Positions 48,714 to 58,593 of a DNA stretch of 64,000 bases are shown piece by piece. The position numbers were made by a program, and so were the translations under genes. The stretch is from Globodera rostochiensis (Eukaryota > Nematoda > Chromadorea > Rhabditida > Heteroderidae). The notes under the pieces were generated by a model that worked only from the letters and a program-made list of their open reading frames with translations, ran no database searches and was not told the DNA's origin. The stretch covers positions 3,234,142 through 3,298,141 of the forward strand of contig JAEVLN010000005.1 of assembly GCA_018350325.1 (NCBI GenBank), given 5' to 3'. Positions within the stretch are counted from its first letter, which is position 1, and each line of letters starts with the position of its first letter.

Positions 48714-50975
48714 ATGTCAATTTCGTCTGAATCAACCACTGGAGGGGACATAACATCGGATCAGGGTAAGAAAATCATTCGATTAATAATAATATTTATT
48801 AAATAATTTCCAATGTTTTCAGAAGATTTGTTGCCAACTTCTGTTTTGGAGCCATTCGAAGAAATGCGTCTTTTGCTTGCCAGAATTGCCGAATTGGACC
48901 GCCAGATGAATTCGCCAACCTCCGCAAGCGTCGATTTGGTGGCACAAAACGAAAATGGTAAAAAAAGTTGTCAAATACAAATTGAAGCTTAATCTTTGAC
49001 TAATTTGGACCCATTTGAAGAAAAGCGTCATTTGCTTACCAGACTTGCCCAATTGGAAGGCCAACAAACGTTGAATTTGCAGACTTCAAGCGACGGCTTT
49101 GAGTTGTTTTATGATGGTAAACATTTAAACGATAATATTTTTGTTTATTAAAATTAATAATTTTAAATTATTACATTTTCGTCTATTTCAGTTGATTATG
49201 TATCGCTCTTAGCGACGAGACTTTGTTTGGCGAAGGTCGGTAAAGGGAGGCACAGAAGACCATTTTTGGCTTAATATTCAAGTTTTACAATCTTTAAGCC
49301 GCTTTAAAACAGTTTAAAAATGCAGTTAAATCAAAATATCAGCAAAATTCAAAAACAGTTTCTAATAGCGATTTTTTAATGTTTATTCACTGTTTTAAAG
49401 GAAGAATTGCATCAGTTGAAAGAGGAATCGAAGAACACGAAAGAATCTTTCGACAAAAAGCTTGAACAAATGGAGGCTCTGCAGGCAAAGATGGAGCAGT
49501 ATCAGAACAAGCAGCAACAGACCATCGACTCGTTGACACAAAAACTGAAGGGTAAATTTGTTTGAATTTGGAAAAATTATTTGTTTTCTCAAAATAATTA
49601 ATTTATTTCACCGTTTCAGTTTCCATTGAACAACTTTCATTGAAGCATCAAGAACACGAGGAACAACAGAAAATGGATGCTTTGAAGCAGCAAACGGACC
49701 AAAAAGAAACCAACGACAAAATTGACTCGTTACAGAAGGACCAGCAGGAGCAATTGGGTAGGGAAATGATTTTCTGTCTTCAAAGAAATCGAAAAATATT
49801 CTAACATTTGAGTGTTAATTGCTTCAATTTAAAATTTTTTTTTTTAGCTTCTAATTTTCGCGGAATGGAACAGAAGCAAAAGGATGGTCAGGAAGAACTC
49901 CAACGCAAAATGGATGAATCGCTGAAGTCTGTCCAAGCGATGGTCGTCGCCGAATTGGAGCAACAGAAATTGTCAAATGCCAACAAATTCGTTGAAATTG
50001 AACAGAAGAATGACAAATTGGAGAAGGATCAGAAAGAAGAGCAGCTGAACATCGTCCATTTGCAGAAGACAGTTGCCGTGTTGTGTGAAATTGGTAAGTT
50101 CGGATTAATTGTTCAGAATTTAATCCTCTTCGGCCCTTTAGGCATCAGTTTTTTAGCTTTAATATTTAGAAAAAATTAAAATTATATTTCCTTAGGGCTA
50201 ATCAATCGATGGGATTCCGTTAATTGTCACCCGACCCTCGCGCTCATTGGGCCCGAACAATTGATTGTCCAACGTGATGGAGAGAATTCGGGTAAAGATT
50301 TTGATTTAAAAAGGTTTATGCAAAAAGAATTAGACAATTTTTGAATTAACTCACTTTTCAGAGTGGGGCTCGGTGATCGCTAAAAAGTCATTGCTGCCGG
50401 AAAATCCTTACTTCGAGGTGAAAATCGTAGAGAAAACAGGGTAATTTATAAATATTATAAAAAACATTGCTGTGCTTTAAAATATTATATTTAGGAATAT
50501 TTTGATTGGACTTGCGACCAACCCAATGCCATTGGACAAATATGTTGGAGGTCCCAAAGGCACTTACGCGTACGAAGGCAATGAGGGCAAATGTTGGGGT
50601 CACGGTCCTGCCATCGAAGGAAAGCCTCCGTTTGGCGTCGGCAATGTCGTCGGATGCGGCGTCAATTTGAAAACTCGCCAAATAATTTACACACTGGACG
50701 GAAAGCGTTTGGGTGAGAAAGAATAATAATTCGTGGACATAATTGAAGTGTTGAGGAAGGGTTTTGGAATTATTTCCGCCCAACTTTTATAGACTAAAAG
50801 AGGGGGGGGGGGCAAACCGGCTTTAATATTTATTATTTTTGCAGACACTGACCGTTTGCTTGTCGATTCTCCCGCCGCCGATTTGTTTCCATGCGTTACG
50901 TTGGGCAGGCCTGGCGCCAAAATTGAAGCGAATTTTGGCCCCAATTTCCAATTCAACATTGCCGATGGCATTTAG
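48714..50975 (+). CDS. Coiled-coil / SPRY-domain protein
   Basis: The ATG at 48714 starts [16 protein letters not shown]. Exons follow at about 48823-48958 ([17 protein letters not shown]), 49021-49115, 49190-49235, 49402-49551 (coiled coil, [18 protein letters not shown]), 49619-49756, 49848-50093 ([27 protein letters not shown]), 50198-50290 ([19 protein letters not shown]), 50362-50440, 50497-50715 and 50845-50975. The SPRY domain reads [41 protein letters not shown] and ends [10 protein letters not shown]. There is no signal peptide; heptad-rich Gln/Lys/Glu exons predict a long coiled coil for oligomerisation. All introns used have GT-AG ends. It is a paralogue of 58594-61286, with one coiled-coil module fewer. 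The exon near 49021 and the short one after it are the least certain. Confidence 0.8.
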
Positions 50976-51593
50976 AAACTGAGAACCGAGGGGAAAAACG
51001 AGGGCATTTATTTGTTTGTTGTCAAAGATTATGGTCGTTCATCATTTATTTTTCCTTTGCTTATCAAACTATTTTATCCATTTTGTTTTCGATCGGTTTA
51101 TCTTCTTTTTTTCTTTGTCGATTAAAGCATTTTATCAATTCATTTTGTTTTCGAATTTGTCAATATTTTGGATTTTTCTGTAAATTCAACTTCTTTCGCG
51201 GTTTTTACCCGTTTCTGTTGGGTGGAGGGGGGGGGGGGGGTCGGCGGTGCCGATAGGCTATGTCCCTTGCAGTGGTTGTTCTGCCAAAACAGATATGGTA
51301 AATTTACTAGAAAATTTTAGTTCTAAATGACAAAATTTTAAAAACTGAATATTTAACAGTTTTCCTAATAAATTTTAAATATTTTAAAACTAATTTTAAA
51401 GGAGAGGCTAGGTCGAGTGCTTACCCTGGTCCGACAACAATTGTTGTGGGCGGCACTACGGTTCACTCCAGCAGTTTTTTTAACGGAAAACGGGGAAAAA
51501 GGCACCAAAAAAACAACGGAAACCGGAAAAATTTTCAAAAAAATTATTTTAAAATAATTTATTTTGATAAATATTGTGTTTCACAATTTAAAA

Positions 51594-52135
51594 AAAATTT
51601 CGATTGGACTTGCGACCAAACCAATGCCATCGGACGACTGTTGGGTTGGAGTTTACGAAGGCACTTACGCATACTCAAACTGGGGGCTCATTTTGGGGTC
51701 ACGAGGTCGAAGGATGTGGCCACACCGTCGATGGACGTCCTGGCATTGAAGGAAAGCCTTCGTTTGATGTCGGCGACGTCGTCGGCTGTGGCGTCAATTT
51801 AAAAAATCGCCAAGTTATTTACACAAAAACGGACGGCGTTTGGTTGAGAAAGAAGGGCAATTCAATTTTTTAAAAAGCCATTTCTTGGTTACGGACGGGG
51901 CAAATCTGACCTCCCTCCCGTTCAACCAATTCGGAAGCCCCCGGGCGCGAATTCAAAATTCCAAAAAAGGGGGGGGGGGAATCGACTCGAATAAATATTT
52001 GTTTTTGCAGACGCCGCCAATTTATTTGTCTCTTTTGCCGCCGATTTGTTTCCGTGTGTTTCGTTGGGCCTTCCTGGCACCTTGAAGCGAATTTTTGGCC
52101 CCAATTTCCAATACAACATTGCCGACGACATTTAG
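51594..52135 (+). pseudogene. SPRY-domain gene fragment, frameshifted
   Basis: Only the last two SPRY exons remain (about 51594-51843 and 52011-52135). The first reads [28 protein letters not shown], then shifts frame to [17 protein letters not shown] and [18 protein letters not shown], and shifts again at a shortened A-run before the donor. The donor itself reads TT instead of GT. The last exon reads [20 protein letters not shown] and loses frame at about 52080. The upstream exons are missing: 51240-51560 is unrelated and contains a hairpin fragment at 51241. Confidence 0.85.
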
Positions 52136-53397
52136 AAAGTGAAAAACGAGAGGATTTATGTTTTGCTGTTGAGGCTTTCGGTCCTAAAGCATTTTATCAG
52201 TTCATTTTGTTCGAATTTGTACAATTTGTTTTTTCTGAAAAATTTGCTTTGGTGTGTTCAAATTCGCAAGGCTTTACTCGCTTTCGGTCTGAATCCCACA
52301 CTAAATTACAATGTAGGCTTAAAACATTTTTATTTTTTCCCCAAAGATTGGGAGTAGAGCAAGGACTTGAGGACCGATCGAGAATCTCGTGCAAATTTAT
52401 TTCTGTCGCTCGATGATGGCATCATTAGGGGGCGTAAATTTAGTCCCGGCCCCTGCGCGACCGAAAAACCGAGATCGGGACTTCATTTAAAAAACCGAGA
52501 CCTAAAAAACCAGTAACCCGGCCCCGTGCTACCCTAGTTTTAATCCAGTAACTCAAGCGGGCTCAAACCCACTTCTTTGTTAAGAAATTTGAAGCAAATT
52601 CAGAAGATGTGAAATTTTCAAAAAGTCTTTATTTGCGCGCATTTTAATTAAAAATAAGAAATATTTGAATAAATTATTCAAATTATTTAATTTTATTTTG
52701 AAATAATAAAAATTTCCAAAGTAGTATGTTGTACGAGCAAAAATTGAATTCCCGGTCCCGGCTTTTCCCAAAATTCCCGATCCCGGCCTACTCTAATATG
52801 GGGTCCGCGACTGTGAATTGGCCCCATTTTGCTTTTTTTGAGAATAAATCAATACTTCGCCATTTTTTCATAATAAATCAATATTTCAGCAATGGATAAT
52901 TCTTAAAAAAAATCGCCCTAATAATCAAAATTTTTTACTTTCTCAAAATGCACTCCTATTGTAACAACAAGCCCTTTTCTGGGACGTTTGAGTCTGGCCG
53001 ATTGAGTGCATAAAGGAAAAGAGTCAACTTTTGAAGATTATCACGCTTAAATTGAATCAGTTTTTTTAAACCCATTTTGTAATCAATCTCAGCCCTATTT
53101 ATGACAACCACAATCGATGCGAGTACTTTTTGTTGGTCGGCGCATGTTAATTTGCATGTTTTTGTAATGAATTTTGCCAAGAAAATTTGCTTAATGAGAT
53201 AAAATAAAAAAGGATTGAATCGAATTGAGCATTATTAACACCAAAAATGGCAACAACAAAAAAAAATACTATATGCTGCATTTTTTAATAATTTTTTTCT
53301 GAAACACCAGATTGGTGAAGGAAGCGAAGCGCCTAAACGAAAAATTCGGCAAAAATTTCAGTCTTTGGCCAATTTTCTTAACAAAGTTCGTTAAAAG
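52136..53397. other. Intergenic region with repeat fragments
   Basis: 52190-52320 is SPRY 3' flank. 52435-52540 and 52740-52800 are fragments of the GGTCCCGG foldback family. 53090-53225 duplicates 46845-46990. No gene recognised. Confidence 0.5.
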
Positions 53398-53481
53398 TAG
53401 AGCAAGGACTTGGGGACCGATCGAGAATCTCGAAAAAAATCTCGAAAAATCACGACGAGAATCTCGATCATCCTCGCTCTA
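53398..53481. mobile_element. 84-bp hAT-type MITE
   Basis: Starts TAGAGCAAGGA and ends TCCTCGCTCTA. A perfect 8-bp direct repeat gttaaaag flanks it (53390-53397 and 53482-53489). The interior repeats GAGAATCTCGA. Related pieces at 910-985 and 52355-52395 lack the second end. Confidence 0.85.
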
Positions 53482-53668
53482 GTTAAAAGCACCGCTTAGT
53501 TGGGCTAAAAAAAGCAGCTAATTTGTAAGGCACAAATAGTGTTTTTTGCAGAAAATTTGAGGCCCTCCGACACAAACCTTCAAATGCCCCACCTTCAAAT
53601 TAAAGTACATTTATTGCTGAATCCGTCAAATAAATAAAAAAATCTCATTTTTTGTCGTGTCTACTCAC

Positions 53669-53940
53669 GATTTGGACGAGTTTGACCGTGTTGAAGATGG
53701 TCATTAACGGTGTCCAGGAATTGCATGAACTGCTCCATCGTGATGTCGTGGCCGTCCAAATTGAGCGCCCGCTGCTGCTTCTCCTTCATCTCCACGCTGA
53801 GCATCCGTTTGATCACCGGCGACACGACCATCAGCCAACTGGCGGACACCGTGACCTGACGGTCGCCGATGTGCACGGTCAAATCGTCGTGAAATGTCGC
53901 AATTGACCGCCTTTGTTCCACCTCTGTTGAGTATGATGGT
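53669..53940 (-). pseudogene. BTB/POZ-domain exon, frameshifted
   Basis: The exon begins after an acceptor at 53941-53942 and ends at a strong donor GTGAGTAG (53668-53661). It reads DLTVHIGDRQVTVSASWLMVVSP, VIKRMLSVEMKEKQQ and LNLDGHDITMEQFMQFLDTV, the classic BTB order (recruitment of Cul3 ligase partners or dimerisation in the family). After FLDTV the frame must change for the next BTB motif, NTVKLVQI, to be read, so one base is gained or lost near 53715. No further exons were recognised on either side. GC content is visibly higher than the surroundings, as expected of an old exon. A sequencing indel instead of a pseudogene is possible. Confidence 0.7.
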
Positions 53941-54288
53941 CTAAAAAATAGTATTAACAGTTTAATCATATATATATGATGGTCTAAAAAATAGTATTAA
54001 ACCTTTAATCATATATATATATATATGATGGTCTAAAAAATAGTATTAAACCTTTAATCATATATATATATATATGATGGTCTAAAAAATAGTATTAACA
54101 GTTTAATCAATATATATATATATGATGGTCTAAAAAATAGTAATAACAGTTTAATCATATATATATATATATGATGGTCTAAAAAATAGTATTAACAGTT
54201 TAATCATATATATATGATGGTCTAAAAAATAGTATTAACAGTTTAATCATATATATATATATCATGGTCTAAAAAATAGTATTAACAG
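53935..54288. repeat. Minisatellite, 8 units of 43-49 bp
   Basis: The unit is GATGGTCTAAAAAATAGTATT + AACAGTTTAATCA + a (TA)n run, in parts. Units start at 53935, 53978, 54027, 54076, 54124, 54173, 54216 and 54263; length varies only by the TA run. The first unit starts inside the BTB exon and covers its splice acceptor; the last ends AACAG, directly followed by a SPRY-gene coiled-coil exon. Confidence 0.95.
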
Positions 54289-55049
54289 ACTGGAGAAGCA
54301 TCAGAAGGAACAGCAGTTGAACATTGTAGCTTTGCAGAAGACAGTTGCTGTGTTGAGAGAAATTGGTAATTTCGGTCTCAATTTTGTTCAGAATTCGGAA
54401 ATTCTCTGGCCTTTTGGGCATCAGTTTTTATCTTTAATATTTGGAAAAATTAAAATTATATTTCCTTAGGGCTAATCCCTCAAAATCGATGGGATTCCGC
54501 GGCATGTCACGTCAACCTCGCGCTCATTGGGCCCGATCGAATGATTGTCCAACATAATGGAGAGAAAAATGGTGGCATTATTTTCTGTTAAAATTTGATT
54601 GTTTATGTAAAAAGTTAGACAATTTTGAATTAACTCACTTTTCAAGGGGGGGCTCTGTGATTGCTGAAAAGGCAATGCCGGAAAATCCTTACTTTGAAGT
54701 AAAAATCGTAGAAAAAAAAGGGTAATTTATAAATATTATAAAACATTTCTGTGCTTTAAAATATTATTATTTATTTACAAATTAGCGATATTTCGATTGG
54801 ACTTGCGAATAAACGAATGCCATTGGGTAACGCGCCAAATTATTTACACAAAAAACGGGGAGCGTTTGGATGAGAAAAAATAATTTGGGCAATTCATTTA
54901 CAAAAAGCCTCGAATAAATATTTGTTTTTACAGACACCGCCAATTTATTTGTCAATTCTGCCGTCTATTTGTTTCCATGCGTGTCGTTGGCCAAGCCTGG
55001 CACTAAAATTGAAGTGAACTTTGGGCCCGACTTTAAATACAAATTCTGA
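54289..55049 (+). pseudogene. SPRY-domain gene fragment with internal deletion
   Basis: Begins abruptly after the minisatellite with LEKHQKEQQLNIVALQKTV, the last coiled-coil exon. Then follow [44 protein letters not shown] and DISIGLANKRMPLGN. There the core of the SPRY domain (the part with GTYGY to CGVNL) is missing and the frame resumes [12 protein letters not shown]. The donor after this exon reads AT instead of GT. The final exon [19 protein letters not shown] to DFKYKF, stop 55047-55049, is intact. Confidence 0.85.
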
Positions 55050-55318
55050 GGGTGAAGCGCTTTTTTCTTTGGAAAGATGCGGTCGATTGATTTCATTTAA
55101 AAGCCTGCAATTTTCGAATTTGGATTACGATCGTTTTATCATTTATTTTGTTCTTTTGTCGATTAAAGCTTTTTTATCAATTCTTTTTGTTTTGAATTTG
55201 TCAATCTTTTTTGGGTTTGTTCTGTAAAATTTGCTTTGGTGTGTTCTCATTTTGATAAGAAATTTGCAGCCATTTAAAAATACTGAAAATTTGAAATTTT
55301 TTAGGAGTAGTAAAGGGT

Positions 55319-55343
55319 TCGGCGGTGCCGATAGGCGCCGCGG
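55319..55343. repeat. GC-rich hairpin, GATA-loop family
   Basis: TCGGCGGTGCC, GATA, GGCGCCGCGG; the last bases of the right arm are altered. Followed by GAATTTTTT and AGATTTGTTAAGA like the 62348 copy. Confidence 0.7.
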
Positions 55344-55623
55344 GGAATTTTTTAAAAAAATTTAACCAGATTTGTTAAGAAAAAATGGTCCAAAATTTCG
55401 GAGGCGCAAACAAAAGGGTCTCCCCTATGGTTTTGTGATTTCGTCCAACCATAAAATGGCATTTAAAACTTGTAAATTGTCATCTAAAATATTTTTTTAA
55501 AGTTTTCAAAATGTGTATCTCGAAAACTCGGATTGCTGAATCAGGGGGTGCTCGTAATTACGAGTTACGAATTACGGATTACTTATTACGAATTTTTTTT
55601 GATGGTTACGAGCACCTCTGTTG

Positions 55624-55800
55624 CTGATGGCATTTAGAAAGTGAAACCCGAGGGGATTTGTGGGGTTTGCTGTCAAAGATTACGGGCATTTTATGTAAAT
55701 TTTTTTTGTCGATTAAAGCATTTTATCAATTCATTTTGTTTTCGAATTTGTACAATATTTTTTGGGGTTTTCTGTAAATTCAATTGCTTTTGCGGTGTTT
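55624..55800 (+). pseudogene. Residue of a SPRY gene 3' end
   Basis: GATGGCATTTAG at 55627-55638 matches the ADGI-stop end of the 2217 and 48714 genes. It is followed by GTCAAAGATTACGG, GTCGATTAAAGCATTTTATC and GGTTTTCTGTAAATTCAA, which match the 3' flank of the 48714 gene at 51020-51190. All preceding exons are gone, replaced by repeat sequence. Confidence 0.7.
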
Positions 55801-55875
55801 TCCCCGTTTCCATTGCCGGCATTTTACAGGTGGCGGCTTTGGTCGACGGCAACACCGCGACATCGCCCCCCGGGC

Positions 55876-56130
55876 CAGGGCTCTCAGAATGCCTTATTTT
55901 TAAGGCAAATGCCCAAATTTGCCTTATTTGTTGCCATATTTTCACAATTGCCATTATTTTGCCATATTTTAGAACTTTATGAAAAATTCTCATTTTTTAA
56001 GGGAAAAATGAGAACTTCCCGAAAATAGGTCAAAAAATGGTTTTTTTTTGAAAATTCCTTGAGAACCATGCCATAAAAATGTCACATTTCTTGTTCCGGT
56101 TGCCATATCGAAGATGATCTGAGAGCCCTG
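55876..56130. mobile_element. MITE of the CAGGGCTCTCAGA family, intact
   Basis: Ends CAGGGCTCTCAGAATGCC and GATCTGAGAGCCCTG, flanked by a perfect 8-bp direct repeat ccccgggc (55868-55875 and 56131-56138). CAGGG fits the hAT pattern. The interior contains TTTGCCATATTTT repeats as at 14724-15039. Confidence 0.85.
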
Positions 56131-56283
56131 CCCCGGGCACAAATTGAGATGAGAAGCAAATCAAATGCCGTTGAGAGGACCAAAAGCACACCGACCGATC
56201 TCCCCTCAAATTAACGCCAAAAGCACCAATTTTTTGTTGCTAATCTCTTCATGCTTTCACATATTACGAAGGACGGCGGCGAT

Positions 56284-56958
56284 CGGTTCAGTGCCCACGG
56301 TTCAGTGCCGGACGGTTCAGTGCCGCACGGTTCAGTGCCGCACGGTTCAGAGCCGGCACGGTTCAGTGCCGTACGGTTCAGTGCCCACGGTTCAGTGCTC
56401 ATTATAAATGCGACGTTTCAGTGCCAAGATTTTTTCCCCCGAAAAAAAATAGGTATCTCTTACAACCAATTTAATATTTTAAATTCCGCTAGAATTTTTA
56501 ATGTAAATAAAATTCATTAGTTGCAGAAACGCTGTCATTGACTATTAAAATTGATAAAATTGAGGAGATCAACATTTTTAACTTTTTTACAAATTGTATT
56601 TTTTAGCAATGGAGCAGAATATCCAAATAATATTATCATCTTCCTCACCGGCATTTCTCGCAATTACCTGATGGACGCCTAAATTTTTGTTGATTTATTG
56701 TTATTTTTTGCTTATTTGTTGATTACTGTTAAACTCTCGTTAAAATAAAATTGCGAAAATGCTGAATTCAAATTGGTTGTAAGAGATACCTACTTTTTTT
56801 CGGGGGAAAAAATCTTGGCACTGAAACGTCGCATTTATAATGAGCACTGAACCGTGGGCACTGAACCGTACGGCACTGAACCGTGCCGGCTCTGAACCGT
56901 GCGGCACTGAACCGTGCGGCACTGAACCGTCCGGCACTGAACCGTGGGCACTGAACCG
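56284..56958. mobile_element. Inverted-repeat element with 15-bp subrepeats
   Basis: Left repeat 56284-56472 and right repeat 56770-56958 are near-identical inverted copies of 189 bp. The outer 120 bases of each are about eight copies of CGGTTCAGTGCCGCA-type units; inward come CATTATAAATGCGACGTTTCAG and a G/C run next to TAGGTATCTCTTACAACC. The 297-base middle is unique and codes for nothing seen. No clear target duplication beyond AT. Confidence 0.8.
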
Positions 56959-57416
56959 ATGTGTACCGTACAAAGGATGTGTTGGGTCGATCCGAGTTCG
57001 GCACAATTGAGTCGGCCTAACGCTTTTTGGGCGGAGGGTAGTGATTGCTTCGTAGGCAAAGACAATAATGAGATAATTATATACCAAATCCAAATTGTTT
57101 TTTCTTTCAAATATCCCGGACTCTCTCAGATCATTCGTTCATAACCAAATTACTTTTTCAAAATCAGTACATTTTAAAAAATAACTCAAAATATAATAAA
57201 TCTTTATTTTTTGCATGAAATGTGAGTTTTTTAACCATCAAAATGAATGGTAAATAACTGGAGTTAAGCGCTTCGAAGTGCGTGATGCTTTTTTGTTGAT
57301 TGAAAAAGGTGAGATATAACGTCAATTGAAGAGAAAATGTTAGGGATAAAAAGGAAAAGCGAAATAGTACAGGGGGGGGGGGGTTTCTCTGCTGCTGCTG
57401 GAGTTGACCCGCCCAC

Positions 57417-57848
57417 AACAATTTTTTACAGTCCATTCCCCCCCCCCCCCATTTGACAATTCATTTCTGCTTACTCCACACATTTTGTGTGCAAAAGCCT
57501 CCTCCGTGTCCCCCCCCCCCCAAAGATGCTTTATTAAATCGATCGCTTTCTGGCATTTATTGGTAAAAGTTAATTTGTACGGCAATCGTTAGAGTTTTTC
57601 GGGGGTTTAGAGATCGCTGCTCACGAATATGACATCAAAATGATTTTAAAAATTTTTTTTGCAGTAACTGGCAATATTTGTTGTGGCCTTCCCCTTTTGT
57701 CGGGCATTTTCGAACGATTTGTGCAATAGGTATAGGTAACGGTTTAACACAAATTTTTTTTTCTTTCAAAAAAGCCATTTATAATGGCCATTGATGTGTG
57801 GTCACTGAAGTGATCGCTACCGCCCCAATTGTTGTTTACTGGTCACAT

Positions 57849-57880
<32 letters not shown>

Positions 57881-58005
57881 TTGAACGGTCAATTCATTTA
57901 TGTTTACTCCACACATTGGTATTATGAAATGTATTAATGAAATGCCTCCTCCGCGTCCCCCCCCCCTTCTTCCCAAATCAGTTTTATTATATCAATCGCT
58001 CTCTG
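57417..58005. repeat. C-tract repeats upstream of a SPRY gene
   Basis: Two blocks (57417-57575 and 57825-58005) related to 48189-48540. The second holds an uninterrupted run of about 30 C residues near 57850-57879. Long C homopolymers like this are also prone to assembly length error. Confidence 0.7.
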
Positions 58006-58593
58006 GCCAAAAAGATGAGAGGCTAAACTATTCAATGCCTTTTCTTCCACTTTTTAAAATTGAATATTATACTTTAATGGCACTAATAAAAAGGGGTGAA
58101 TTGGTGTAGTGTCCGGACGTTTCGCACACTGGGGGGGGGGGACGTTTCGCCCGTAAATTTCGCCCACATTTAATAAAAGCTTGCAAAAGTATTTTAGTTA
58201 GACCGCGTGCCAAATGATGTGCGAAATGTCCGATAGCTCCCGGGGATCACCTGACGCGCAAACTCTCGATTTTTCCAAAAATCCTAGTCCCGACCTACTC
58301 TACCTAAAAGTAGCAATCCTACTGATTGATAATTTACACATGTAAAAAGCCAGGGGAAGCCAGAGAACTGGCAAAATTTATCTTGAAGCTATGCCAATGT
58401 AGTACACTTTTTGAATTCTTTTTGATCATTTCCTCATTCAACAAGCTTTTTGCTAATGTTATTTAACTTTGGTCACAGCAATAAACCCCACTTTCAGTCA
58501 ATAGAAATGCCAATTTATTCAAAACGTTTGTCCTTTTTAGAAATTAGTCCTTTTTAGAAATTAAAAATTGGAATTTTGTAACAAATCAACAAA

